Below are positions 36,801 to 47,982 of a stretch of 64,000 bases of DNA, in pieces; positions within the stretch are counted from its first letter, which is position 1, and each line of letters begins with the position of its first letter. This stretch comes from Telmatactis stephensoni (taxonomy: Eukaryota; Cnidaria; Anthozoa; Actiniaria; Isophelliidae): positions 496,001-560,000 of the forward strand of contig JALIZF010001670.1 of assembly GCA_029948255.1 (NCBI GenBank), read 5' to 3'. A program made the translations under genes and the position numbers. Below the pieces are notes generated by a model. It did not search any database. It saw only the letters and a list, made by a program, of their open reading frames with translations, and was not told the origin of the DNA.

Positions 36801-38530
36801 TTAAAAAGGTCACTGAACTTGGCGTTTACGGTTTAAGCCACAGATTATATATAGCTAATTCAATTAACGGTTGTCGCTGAGAACCAATGCCTAAAGCTAT
36901 TTGAGAGCGGAATCATGATTTTTTTTCACCGTGACATTATTACAAGTAAGAAACTCACTGTATGCTTGCAAATTCTACATACTTGGACACATATTCCTTA
37001 ATTCCTCAGATAGTCGACATAAGTTTGTTCGTACACAAAAGATATTTGAAAGGCTTTAGGCTTTAGGCTTTTTTCAGCGACAACTGTTAATTGAAATAGC
37101 TATATATATCCTAGATTATTCATCAATTAGACTGATTTTCCGCTCCAATTTCACCACAGGAAGCCCAAGCGAACAGACTGACTTATGGAATCAGTTTATC
37201 AATCAATCAATAAATAAATAAATAAACAAAAACAAACAAACAAATAAATAAGCAAATAAATAAATGAATAAATAAATGAATGAATGAATGAATGAATGAA
37301 TGAATGAATAAATGGATAAATATATAGATAGATAAATAAATAAATGAAGAATGAATGAACGAATAAATGATTAAATACTGAAGGAATGCATGGGTAAGAC
37401 AAGGTCATGTGAATGGATCAGAATTAAAGAAGAAATCAACTATAATCATGGAGTCCGCAGCCATTAAGGTATCAACTGATGACGTCATCATATCGTTGAT
37501 AGGTTGTCAACAAGAATAAACTGGACGTGTTGGCAATCCCTCTAATCTCCTCGTTTTTCCGCTTTCACTTACTGGCAATTTGTTTCTACAGGTTTGCTTT
37601 CTTGTAAAATCCCCCAATACAAAATTTTTCTTCTAAATTATATGACGGCCGAAATATCGATATTTGAAAGAATTCAAAGAACGAATTATTGCTTGTGAAG
37701 ATGGTATAATAAGAACAACGATTCACTTCAACGGAGCCAAAATGAAAACATTCAATACGCCCCTGACTTTAAGATCATTGTCATCTTGTACATTCAAGCT
37801 GCAGCCAGTTTGAAACTGCTGAGATTGGTTCAAAAGGAAGAAGGAAAAAACGTAGCGCAGAAAAAAAAAGAAAGCTTAGAGTCAGACAAACAAACAACCA
37901 AATCAGCGCTTCATGTGTGGAGGGGGTGGGGTGGGGGGCACAGATCACTGCGCATTGACACCCAAAGAATTTTACGAAGAGTATTGTTTTATAGAAAAAG
38001 CAAAACTAAGTATCAGTCGTACTCGATTCAGCTGTGTCAAGCTTTGGTTCATTGTTTACATATCAGATGATAAAATGGGCGAGTAACAGATCCATTAAAG
38101 TTCAATCCTAATTCAAGGAAAATTGAAATTTAAAGCTTATTTGTCGTTTTGTTTTGCCAAAGTTATATATTTAACAAACATCAATTGTCAGGAATTAATG
38201 TTATTGCACTGCAGAAGATTGAAGTGATCAGCCGAAAATTGTGTTTAATTTAAATGTTTTATCAGGTGGGGACCGAACGCTTATATAGTGCTGTTTAAAT
38301 TTAACAGTCAACTGAAAGGTGAATCAATGAATCAATGAATGAATCAATGAATGTGGATCAAAGAATCCTATGCAATTTAGCAGGTAAATTGTGAATAGCC
38401 AAGTCAATAATCATTGTGATATAATACCTTTCGATATTCCTGTTCTTTCACTTTCTTCTTCGTCGGCATCATTGATCGTCGTCCCACCCACCAAGGACGT
38501 AAAAATGATAAGAATCAAAAGAAACCTCAT
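30804..38530 (-). CDS. Secreted animal haem peroxidase (myeloperoxidase/peroxinectin superfamily)
   Basis: Six minus-strand exons join in frame (phases 1,2,1,0,2): 38530-38428, 35774-35516, 35097-34322, 33189-33005, 32065-31779 and 31386-30804, giving 730 aa. Residues 1-16 ([16 protein letters not shown]) form a signal peptide, followed by a propeptide-like charged segment. Active-site features by myeloperoxidase analogy: distal Gln239, haem-linked Asp242 and distal His243 in [12 protein letters not shown]; a Ca-loop pattern at Ser308-Ser314 (SSYLDAS); catalytic Arg374 and haem-linked Glu377 in [15 protein letters not shown] in exon 4; proximal His479 in AFRFGHSQ. The Met that forms the sulfonium bond in myeloperoxidase is Asn here, as in most relatives. 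One N-glycosylation site is NISC at 252. No Ig, LRR, EF-hand or membrane segments follow, so it is neither peroxidasin nor dual oxidase. Likely role: H2O2-dependent oxidation outside the cell, in defence or matrix cross-linking (inference). Confidence 0.95.
31387..31778. repeat. Compound CTGT/CCGT/CTGC microsatellite in peroxidase intron 5
   Basis: Tetranucleotide arrays (ccgt, ctgt, ctat, ctgc) run from about 31547 to 31717 inside the 392-bp intron. They include two copies of a ggaagctgcctgcctg-like block. Confidence 0.85.
32066..33004. other. Peroxidase intron 4 with MITE and pentanucleotide array
   Basis: Holds the MITE at 32151-32417 and an (aaatg)n array at about 32552-32612 followed by (aaaag)n. 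The remainder is AT-rich and featureless. Confidence 0.7.
32151..32417. mobile_element. MITE, family 'CACGGGTGAAAAACGC', copy 1
   Basis: About 267 bp with inverted ends: gcacgggtgaaaaacgca, and gcgtttttcacccgtgtc. The end motif continues into attgcgcatgctca. It lies inside peroxidase intron 4. Copy 2 is at 49086-49344 and a 3' half is near 43265-43352. Confidence 0.88.
33190..34321. other. Peroxidase intron 3
   Basis: Contains a degraded copy of the foldback element (33816-34190), CACGTGA-rich flanks and a short aata repeat near 33298. Confidence 0.6.
33816..34190. mobile_element. Foldback element 'GCCACTTTCATACC', degraded copy
   Basis: Ends attttcataccgtgaggac and catgaaagtggcta mirror each other, as in the better copy at 36290-36708. 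The centre is replaced by unrelated AT-rich sequence. Confidence 0.75.
35098..35515. other. Peroxidase intron 2
   Basis: A 418-bp intron, unusually CpG-rich, with repeated acgtcacg/tcacgtca-type blocks at about 35350-35400. No element identified. Confidence 0.5.
36290..36708. mobile_element. Foldback element 'GCCACTTTCATACC', near-complete copy
   Basis: About 419 bp. Each half is almost the reverse complement of the other across a centre near 36495 (gggacatttgtccg...). Outer ends are tagccactttcataccgtga and its complement, bounded by TTA/TAA. Confidence 0.88.
37200..37372. repeat. (AATA/AATG)n microsatellite
   Basis: Mixed tetranucleotide array of aata, aaca and aatg units in peroxidase intron 1. 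Confidence 0.9.
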
Positions 38531-38639
38531 TATCTTAAGCTCTAACGGAGCTACAGCTACGAACATCTTCACAATACAGGACCGTGTTCGATTGTGCGTC
38601 CTCTCGAGGAAGTTTAGCTGTTTTAGTGTCAAAGAATTT

Positions 38640-38670
38640 TGTGCGAATTAATTTATTGATTGGCTGCTTG
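38640..38670 (-). promoter_or_regulatory. Candidate CCAAT/TATA-like block upstream of the peroxidase
   Basis: On the minus strand, about 110-130 bp before the start codon, ccaatcaataaattaa combines a CCAAT box with an AT-rich TATA-like element. The spacing between them is too short for a classical promoter, so this is only a suggestion. Confidence 0.2.
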
Positions 38671-40239
38671 TGTATTCTGCCCTAAAAGTCAATAAGGAAA
38701 CAATACTACGTAAACTCAAGTTTTTCATCTTATTTTTGTCATATAAGGGTATAAATATCTCTGACGTGACTATCATAATTTTCCTTGATTGATTAGAAGA
38801 GCTTAGACTTATTGTTCTTGATACGAATTGAAGGAATTTGAAATTCCAGATTTTTAGGGACACTTTTATTTCTTTAGAATATGGAATGACAGAACAAGAC
38901 CATAATAAGTCATAATAAATCGTTCTCTGTTTGCAAAGTGTTAGGCTCTTGGTTTTGAAGTACTTGGCTATTTATCCATGAATATTTGCTTCGACTTGTT
39001 TCAGATTTCAAAGAAAGGACGGAAACACATTGTCGGTAGTTACCATGGAAACTCGTGCATGTGTCTTAACTTCGCTCCGGCTTTGTCGTCAAAAAATTTA
39101 GAAGATGGATATCAAGCAGGTCAAAAACATCACTTAATTGATCTATTTTAATTTAGCCAGTTAAACAATTGTTAATCGAAGAAAAGTGAATATATTTACA
39201 CTGAGCAAGCTGTCACATCAGAGTTAATAACTCTGGTCACATGAAGGTCAAATAAACAATATTTAAGATATCATTTTCATTTTTGTTTTTTCTTTGAGCG
39301 ATTCCGCAAGGCATCATCATTTGGATGATTTCTGTATTTGGGCTTCCTGTGGTCATAGAAGCCAGAAAGAAACCGTCGCTCCGATTTCTTCAGGATTTAT
39401 ATTTGGAAAGACGCGAACATTTTCGTATTTTTTTCTGAAGCACTTCATTCATCATGCGTGTGAAAAACTTGGACCCTGTTTTAGTATAAGAAGGCAAGTT
39501 TCCCCTGGTAGCTATTTTGTTTTAATTTCTTTTCTCTGAGACACTAAAACCTAAAGAGTTATTCCGACTACCAGGAACAGCCAGCCTTCATATGAACAGC
39601 ATCTAAACTTGTACTGAAAAGTTATAAACAATCAATATCATCCCATAACTTCAAGTCGATGTTTCCTGTTCCAGTCAAGTTTTTATTACGCCAAACTTGA
39701 GAATTGTCAAGAAATCAAGTATGTGGTTTTTGAAAAGAATTGCGGTAGTAAGATGAAGTTTATCTATTTTAGGGTTTGTAGACAATTAAAAGCTTAAAAA
39801 ATAGACTGCATTCCAAAACAACCAATTTTTTTCCAGAATGCGGCTTTTTTTAGAAACATAAAAATAAAGAAAGAAAAATGAAAAAGAAAGACTTTTTTCA
39901 CGCCTAAGAAACGTTCAAGTAATGACGTCATACAGCTCTAGAAGTTTGGTGCTGTCTGCGGTTTATACTAAGTATTTTCGTTTTGACTTCATAATATCGA
40001 GATTCTAGATATTTTTCGTCCTTGGCTTTCTTTGTTTTTGTACTTCTTTGCAACAGAATTCCAGACCTGACGTTGAGTGGCCGCTGGAAATTTCGGTAAA
40101 ATATATCCACTACTTTATTGAAATTCTCAAAAATGTCGTCGCCAAAAATCAAGACGAAAAGTTGCATTACTTTAACTGAGTTTTGTCAATTCAGCAACAG
40201 AGTTGAATAGCTAAAGCGTTTGAAGTGCTAGCGCGTTTC

Positions 40240-40329
40240 AGCTATAGTGAGGCTATATATTTGTATTTTTCTATCTCCCCGATTAGTAGGGCACTTGTGC
40301 CCGGCTATAAGACTAGAGACTTTAATAAA

Positions 40330-40362
<33 letters not shown>
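40240..40362 (+). mobile_element. Probable non-LTR retrotransposon 3' end with (ATT)n tail
   Basis: A segment with gggcacttgtgcccggc and actttaataaag runs directly into about ten att units. LINE families of the CR1/L2 type often end this way. Confidence 0.5.
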
Positions 40363-40385
40363 TGTGGGCAAGTAACCAGGTTCCA

Positions 40386-40441
40386 TGATAATTGTAAAGT
40401 GTTTCTCTGGTTGGTTAACCAGAGAAACACTTTATAATTAT
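40386..40441. repeat. Perfect-to-near-perfect hairpin
   Basis: Arms gtaaagtgtttctctggtt and aaccagagaaacacttta face each other with a 4-nt or shorter loop. One mismatch lies in the outer extension. Confidence 0.85.
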
Positions 40442-41492
40442 AGCGAGGCTTGTATGGCTCTTTTATATTAGCTCCTATCTTTACATGCACTCGTTCTCAA
40501 AAACTTCATTTACGCATACAAAATATCTTCTAATACTGGACTAAACTGTCACGTGACTACAAATAGGTCATTTATGAGGATGATGTTTCTATGGAAACAT
40601 ATCCACCATGCTATCGTCTGTGTAAGTAAATAAATATGACCTTTGGCCGTTCAAAGATGGCGTGGCGTTGCTGACATGATTGGCTGAAAGAGTATCAATG
40701 TTCTTATAAAATTATTGTTTTATCATAAATACATTTTGTAAAATAATTAATTTAAGTAATACCATGTAAGATTTGGGAATACTTTAATAGATTGTAATAA
40801 TTGTAATTGTAAACGCGTATAGCGCTCCTCACGTTGACGTAAAGCCTTTATATCATTCATGTGCCAACTAGAGGGCGATTGGCTATTTTTTCAAAGGAAC
40901 TTGTAGAAAGCTTTTGTGAAAATGGTTGGCACATTAGCATTACAATTCGTTTGTTAGTAAACAGTGACAAGCGCTAATACGATTTTTCTATTGGTAGAGA
41001 GGCCCTTAAATTAAAGCTATATGGAGCTCAGTAGATGACGATTTTGAGAGGTCAACCGTTGTCGGCAAAAGTTACCAGCCATGACCAAAGAAAGGTCAAG
41101 AAGCGGATTGTTTGCCTTCCCAGTGCTTCGGACTCTTCCACAAGGCCCATTGCTTACCTAATGATTTCAATTTTATCTATTTATGCATTTCATGTTTTTG
41201 GACTACATTCACTTCACTATAAAGGTGGTTTGGGACGGTGTCCACATGCAGTCCTAGGCTGACTATTTCTTACAAAGCTGTCGGAAAAGTGAGTCTAAAA
41301 TTACAATATTGAATCTGAGTCTGAACACTTTATTAAAAGTAGGTTTCTCAATCAGTAATGTAGATATTTATATAATATTTGATATATTACGCGCGCTCTG
41401 ATTGGGTGAGTTACAGTGCACACACATAGATGACGTAATTGAATCTTACACACGCTCTGATTGGCTGGAATATATATTTCGATAAATATTAT

Positions 41493-41692
41493 ATAAAACA
41501 AATAGATTCCATTTTGCCGTGCGTGTGTACTCAAATCGACACACAGAAGACGTCAAAATGTGGCGAAAATAGCAGTCACGCCGCTCGACTTCGTCTCGTG
41601 GCGTACTTTTTTGTTCTCACCACATTTTGACGTCATCTGTGCATCGATTGCATGGAGTGCACACGCACGGTAAAATGGAATCTATTTGTTAA
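41493..41692. mobile_element. MITE with long terminal inverted repeats
   Basis: Left acaaatagattccattttgc and right gcacggtaaaatggaatc continue as inverted arms of about 65-70 bp, through gtgtgt/gcacac and gacgtcaaaatgtgg/ccacattttgacgtc, around a short GC-rich centre. Confidence 0.85.
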
Positions 41693-43264
41693 ATAATAGT
41701 TTGCTTAATCAGTACTATAAATATATCATAGCTGTCATCCATGCATGGAGGCCCTATATAACTTAGATAACAAAAACACGAAATCAATACACAAAACAAT
41801 CAGGGGCCTCCGAGCATTTTTGAAAGTGCTTGGGCTAAGCCCTTGAGAACGAAAACATTTTTTGTGACGAAGCTTTGTTTAACTGTATTTTTGCTAAAAT
41901 TATTATTTCTCAAACTTATAAAGAGAGGGGAGGGGAGGAGGCGTCTCTGCTGTCCATGAGAATAAATAATGTATAATAAAGAATGTGTTTGTGTATGTTA
42001 AACTAAGACATCCCACTACAACTTTATCTCAGTCTATTTCAAATTGTAGACGGGAATTGCAATCAGAAATTACAATGTTCTCAGAAAAAAGCTGCTCCCT
42101 TTTTTGGGAAAAAATAAGTTATTTTGGTATTTGAATTAATTTTTATAAATGTCGACATGGGCAACTTTTTCAGAATCGGTTTAGCTCCAGTTCTAAAGGA
42201 CTTAGGGCCTTCACAAACTAGGGGAAATAGTTGTCGATAAATAGTTGTGGTCGACAACTAAAGCATACTATCGACAACGTTAACTAAAATCGTTTTGTAC
42301 TCAAATTCAAAAAGACTCAGTTTGTTATCGGCATTTCCATTTTTCCAGTGACGTGTGTGGACTAGTCATTGACAAATTACAGTAATCCGCGATACCAACT
42401 AGCTAGTTATCAATAACTATATTATTTCAGTCCTATTCTGTGTAAGTATCTTCAGTATAATAGGGAAGGCATAGTATCGATCAGTACAAGGAATTCCTCT
42501 TACATTATCCTGTTATATTTTTCTGCCTGTTTTTTTCCAAGCTGCATAGCTAAGGAAAAACAACCGGTACGCTCCGAATAAATTTGGTTTAGCGAATTAA
42601 ATGTTTTTTATATTTACACTTGTTTTAAAATCTTTGTTAAATAATATAGGTATAAACAAATAATCAAAAGAAACCTATATTGGGAAAGAATGAGGGTAAA
42701 GAACTACTGCAAATAAGTTACAGAAAATTGTGAAAACGGGTACCCAAACTGAATAATTCACACAACATTTTCACAATACAGTACCTTTTGATAGACTTGC
42801 AACTCCACTGTCGTCCTCTTGGAAATTCTTATAGGTGTTCCCACTGACCAAGGGCAGACAAATAAAAATAGTTAAATGAATAATTAACATCCCGAACTAC
42901 AGTCAAGGTAGAAATAAAGAAATAAAGATAAAAAATAAATCACTTTGCCAAGTGAATGATGCCGACTCTCCTCCAAGACAAATCCTAACTGTAGTTTGAG
43001 TCCCTAAAATAGTAAACCCCCAAAGAATATTGCTTAATGGACTTTATATTTGAGCATTTCATCCCTATTGTCTCCAAAAGGTTTTGATAGGTCGGAAATC
43101 TGGAAGGGATAAGTGGCGCTTATACATACGCTAGCATAGTTTCAAGGATCATTTCATTGTGAGTATTGTGAATCAAAAATATATAAATAGAATATCTAAA
43201 ACAGCTCGATTACATCGTCACTGATTTCCCAGTTTTTTCTTTTGTTTTTGTTGTTGTTGTAAAC

Positions 43265-43352
43265 CAGCTTTAACTTTCAAGATTTACTAAACTTCCAATG
43301 GTTTAATTTAAAACTTCCGAGTGTGTGCAATGCGTTTTTCATCCGTGTCGTC
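43265..43352. mobile_element. MITE, family 'CACGGGTGAAAAACGC', 3' fragment
   Basis: Matches the right half of the copies at 32151 and 49086 from ctttaactttcaagattta to gcgtttttcatccgtgtc. The left half is absent. Confidence 0.8.
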
Positions 43353-43837
43353 ATCATCTGGATGGAATGTGACGGTTGGGTACATTCAGCTTTTATAAAT
43401 CACAGTTTTATTCATTAATATTACTTAATTCAAGAATCACTACAGTTTTTCAACGATTAACAGTCTATATTGTTTTCGGCAGCTGATTTATTCTGGTAAT
43501 AATCACTTTCATTGAGTAAAATTAGAAACTAGTTGCTTCAATGGAAACTCGTGCTCGTCGTCCTCGTCTTCAATGCTAAACCTCTCTAATTTTATAGAGG
43601 CGCACCAGAGAGACTTTGCCCAAATTCCTCCGTATGAATGTACGAATGTACGTCTTAATATTTCTTTCAAAGTTTTGCACAACAGCTAGTACAATTCTAC
43701 TGCGCCGTGTCGCCACTCCTGTAACTATTGCGCACAATGTCAATCAAATCTCAAATTGCGACATGGTAGAGCAAAAATGTTGAATTCATCTGCGGCTTAG
43801 CGTTTCAGATTTGAACCTTCATCAAATATATATCAAC

Positions 43838-43900
43838 CTTCATAAACGCAGCGCTTGGCTTCGCTCTCAACGCAGCGCTTGGCTTCGCTCTCAAGTCGCC
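43838..43900. repeat. 25-bp tandem duplication
   Basis: aacgcagcgcttggcttcgc occurs twice head to tail, followed each time by tctcaa. Confidence 0.85.
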
Positions 43901-45477
43901 ATTAGCTCCCATCGCTGCAGGGCAAGCTCCTAACACCCAATGGAAAATCTTTTTGCGTGCAGTGTTACTAGAAGAAGCTAAGGTTTCATCTTCTGTTCGA
44001 GTCTTAATCAAGGTTTTTGTCGATTTACAAGTCACTACTTAGGTATCGTCGCAAAAAGGCACTTAATTAAAGCCTGATTTTTACTAGAGACGCAAGCACA
44101 AGCGAAAGCAAGACAATGCTCCGTTTTCATTGAGATAACATGGACTAAAAGCACATGAGCGAGCACAGGACAGTAGTAGTGAAAAGTAGAGCTAACATGT
44201 TTTGATTGTTAGTATTGCCATGGTTTTCACTCTTTCACTAAGATTGGACTGTGTGGGCCAATATATGAAGTGCAGTTATCATTACAAAAATAAACAAGAT
44301 ATAATAAATAATAATGATATATATTATAAATCTATGTATATATAAACAAATATTCGTGTATAAGGTCTGTATAGTTAATATTGTTTGCCTAAAAGGACTT
44401 TGCCTGTTTATTTCTCAATAGCAGCTATTCTAGCCTCATGTTTGGGTGCACAATTTCACCGTTTGCCGCGCTTCAAAGCAAAGCTATTAGACATTGACAG
44501 GACACAATGTCAAAACAACTGCAATATTTTAGCGCATCAATGCAAATATCTCTGCAAAATCATCGAGTAATATAAAAGATTTAAAGAAATTAAAACTCAA
44601 ATAGTGAAGGCGTGATACACTTTTGTCGTGGCCAGGCAATGGTCTGTCATGAGAAAAATGACGGTTATTATTACGATTTCTGTTTAATTCAAAAACGGAA
44701 TTGGGGAAGTGCAAAGTTGACAATGTATTGATCCCGCTCTCCTGTTAGTAAATGTAGAGTTTACTTTGTAATTAAACTCTGTATTTGATAAATCTATAAA
44801 AAAAATACCTTTTCTCATTAAATCAATATGCTAACTGAAGCAGTGATTCTCATTCTCATGATTCTCTGACTTATGTTCACATAGTGCAATATAATTGAAT
44901 GGACATTTGCTGAAAAAATATGAAATAAATATTTTTAAAGAAATAAAAAAAAAAAGATAACAAGTCGGAAATTTGTAAACACTTGTAAACGCTTTCCTTT
45001 TACAAGGTCTATTTTGGAATTAGAAAGATATTATTGACGTCATTGCGTGCCGGAACGCAGGCACTGAGCCACCAACAGACAAGAAATTAAAGTAACGGCT
45101 GAAAGAACAAAACTTCAATTTTATGCTCTTTATTCCACCAAAAGTTATAGTAAAATAGCGTACATGTACAAAGTTAAAAAGAGAGAATTTTCAGAAAATT
45201 TGTGACAGACTTAGTTTGTTTTGAAAAGGAATATCCACGCGATAAGCTTCATTGAATATATAAAATTAAATTAAACCAACAAACTTTCAGAAAAGCCAGT
45301 GCAGCGGAACCACAAAGCATGTGTACATGTAAGGCCTTGGTCTCCACTACGACGCAAGCATACTTGGGTACAAGCACGAGGATCGAAAATTGTCCTTGTT
45401 TTTGTGCTTGTTCTTGTGCTTGCGTCCATGCTTTGTCAACGAAAACGGAACGAGAGGAGAGAGAAGAAAAGAAGGCT

Positions 45478-46150
45478 CTAAGAAGGATTACCTTCTCAAA
45501 ACCAGATGCCCATTCTAACCCGGCCCACTTTGAAAGATTTAAAAATTATTAAGATCATTGATCTAATATATTTTTTAAACTGTAATTTCATGTATGAATT
45601 TTACCATCATTTGCTTCCTTCTGCATTTGACAATTTCTTTGAATTGATATCAACAAAGCATTGCTACAATACTCGGCTTGCATCAAAAGCCTCATTCTAT
45701 ATTACTTCTATTGAAACAAACTATGGTAAATTCAATCTAAGGTATAGAGGGGCAGTTATATGGAATAATATACCTGAAGAATTCAAACAAAAGAGTATTG
45801 AAGCTTTTTAAGCAAAACATCAAAGAGAGCATTTTCTCCTCTTATAGTATCATTTGAATAATTTGACAGACCCCTTTCCCTCTTTTTTGATCATTATATT
45901 TACTCATATACTGCCATCCACCTATATCTCAAATAAGATAAGATGCCCTCATTTTTCTGTGTGTTTTTATTTCTATATATATTGTATTTTTCATATCATT
46001 TTTGTTTTTTCGGCCTTTTTTTTGCAATTGTGAATAATGTGCCTCCCAGCTAGTTTAACTCACATAGTTATTCTGGGAGGGCATTTACCAAATATGTGAA
46101 ATGTAAATAATGTAAATATAATAGTCAAAAAATGGTAATAAAGAACAAAC
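45478..46150 (+). pseudogene. LINE (CR1/L2/jockey-like) 3' remnant with C-terminal reverse-transcriptase ORF
   Basis: The translation shows RRITFSKPDAHSNP in one frame, then a shift near 45540 to a frame with FMYEFYHHLLPSAFDNFF, HCYNTRLASKASF and NYGKFNLRYRGAVIWNN. This pattern is typical of the region after the RT domain in animal non-LTR elements. A stop at 45809-45811 comes from one extra base; the next frame reads FKQNIKES. A 3' UTR with a lactgggagg-like hairpin (cctcccag/ctgggagg) and taataaag ends near 46150. It is 5'-truncated and cannot work. Confidence 0.75.
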
Positions 46151-46178
46151 TACTACCTCAGCCCACGGGACGTAATCG

Positions 46179-46330
46179 CTAGAGCAGATTTCATATGAGT
46201 GTGTAACGGACCGCGCCGTGCCTTGGCCGTGTCAGTGTCGTGTTGTCTATAAAAACATTCGAAATTCCTGCCATAACCGTGCTGTGACCGTGCGGTGCCG
46301 TTTGCACAGTCGTGCGAAATCCACTCTAGT
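46179..46330. mobile_element. MITE, family 'CGTGCCG', copy 2
   Basis: Ends ctagagcagatttcatatga and gtgcgaaatccactctag mirror each other. The inner part, accgcgccgtgcc, matches the copy at 18480. It lies just after the LINE remnant. Confidence 0.78.
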
Positions 46331-46984
46331 ATAAACGGACCTTTCAAGTATACAAAAGAAAAAAAAACAGTTCTAAATATATACTGTGTTCATGTTAACT
46401 TCGCAATTCATTGGTCATCTGAGCGGAAATAAACAACAAATATCGGCGGTTTAGTTTTCATAGTTTTCCAACTACATTTTTTCTTTTCTTTTTCGGCGTC
46501 AAAGGCAAGGAATGACGTTGGTACGGTAAGAGAGCGAGGAAGGCAGGTCACGTTTTTGACATGCATCAGGAATAGTCTGGGAGATGTTTTAGGGGTTTAT
46601 TTATTTATAGGTATGCAGGATTCTCGGGCTCCAATCCTACAGTCATTTATCAAAAGATTTTTCACCAAAATTTGCCACTTTACAGTTATAAAGTTGATGA
46701 TTTCGGGGCTGGGAAAAAAAATTCTGTAGTCTACATGTTGATGCCCAAAGGATGTAAGGGGCGAGGGCAATATCGGAACAAAACCCTCTTATTACGAATA
46801 GAAGGGTTTTATTCTTGAATTATAATGGCATTCGATATACACATGATATAAAGCCCTACAAATAACAAAGAAATCCGACTCAATTATATAATAATGTGAG
46901 ATGTAGAGCATAAGAAAAGCAAGTTTAGGAACACGAGGCGTAACCGAGTGTTTGTCAGCTTGCTTTTCTCCACCCCTTCCAGAG

Positions 46985-47077
46985 TGTTTATATCACAGTA
47001 CAGAGACATAAACGATAAAGAAATTTAATATTTTTGATATTTTATTGTGATTTAAGTCTCTGTTCTCTGATATGAAC
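46985..47077. repeat. Imperfect hairpin
   Basis: gtttatatcacagtacagag is opposed by ctctgttctctgatatgaac across an AT-rich loop. Confidence 0.6.
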
Positions 47078-47491
47078 ATGGTAGCGTAAAAAATGGTAGC
47101 ATAGCTGATCCGCGCGCGTGTGTGTGTTGCATTAGGTAGTTACTGGAGCCGACAGCAATATATTCAATACATATACAATACAATATTTTTTACAAAATAA
47201 CTACAGAACTTTGATAACAAAGAACTTTTAGTAAGGATTAGAAATTAAAGATATTTTCTACACTATCTCATAACAGATGGTGACTATACGCTCTGGCAAT
47301 ACGCTCTGATAATGCCTTTTCTCTTTCTCTTCTTTTTCTTTGCCAAAACTGTGCAAAATTGTCATAACTTTAATACAATATGTCTCAGATGCCTCTGAAA
47401 ACACTGGAAATCGCATTTCCGAGGGTCTGGATCGTAAAATTGCTCCCGCCTTCGGCGGTCGATTGCCTCGGTAAACATTTCTGTCTTGCTA

Positions 47492-47982
47492 CGGCCCTGC
47501 CCCGTCCACACGTATCCGGACATTTTTGAAAACGGAAATTTTTCCCTCTGTTTTAGCCTTCCGTCCACACGTAAACGTCGTTTTAGGTCAAGGAATACGG
47601 AGGTTTTCCAATACGCTCTTTAGACTGCAGATTTTTGAAAACGACGGCTTATCGTGTTCGTGTGGCAGCCGAAAACGGAGATTTTGGAATACGATGACGT
47701 CAGAAGTAGGATCCAGTCGACCATGCCGCGCTTAATTAGCATAAAAATATCTAACATGAATCGTTTTCGCGTGGACGCGTAAATACCGGATTTGAAAACG
47801 ATACGTGTGGACACGTAAATAAGTTAAGATTTGAAAACGATATATACGTGTGGACGCGTAAATACGATTGAAAACGATACGTGTGGACGCGTAAATACGA
47901 TTTGAAAACGATACGTGTGGACGCGAAGTTTCTCAAATACGGAAAAAATCTCCGTTTTTAAAAATACGTGGACGGAGCCTTA
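47492..47982. mobile_element. MITE with internal tandem repeat (ACGTGTGGACGCGTAAAT)
   Basis: The outer ends ggccctgccccgtccacacg and cgtggacggagcct form imperfect inverted repeats. Inside, at 47757-47935, about five units of gaaaacgatacgtgtggacg repeat every 30-40 bp. The left half carries the inverse form (gtccacacgtaaacg). Confidence 0.75.

Larger units (their letters stand above)
35775..38427. other. Peroxidase intron 1
   Basis: Separates the signal-peptide exon from the rest by 2.65 kb. Contains the foldback element at 36290-36708, an aata/aatg microsatellite at about 37200-37370 and a small tgaatcaa repeat near 38320-38355. Confidence 0.7.
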
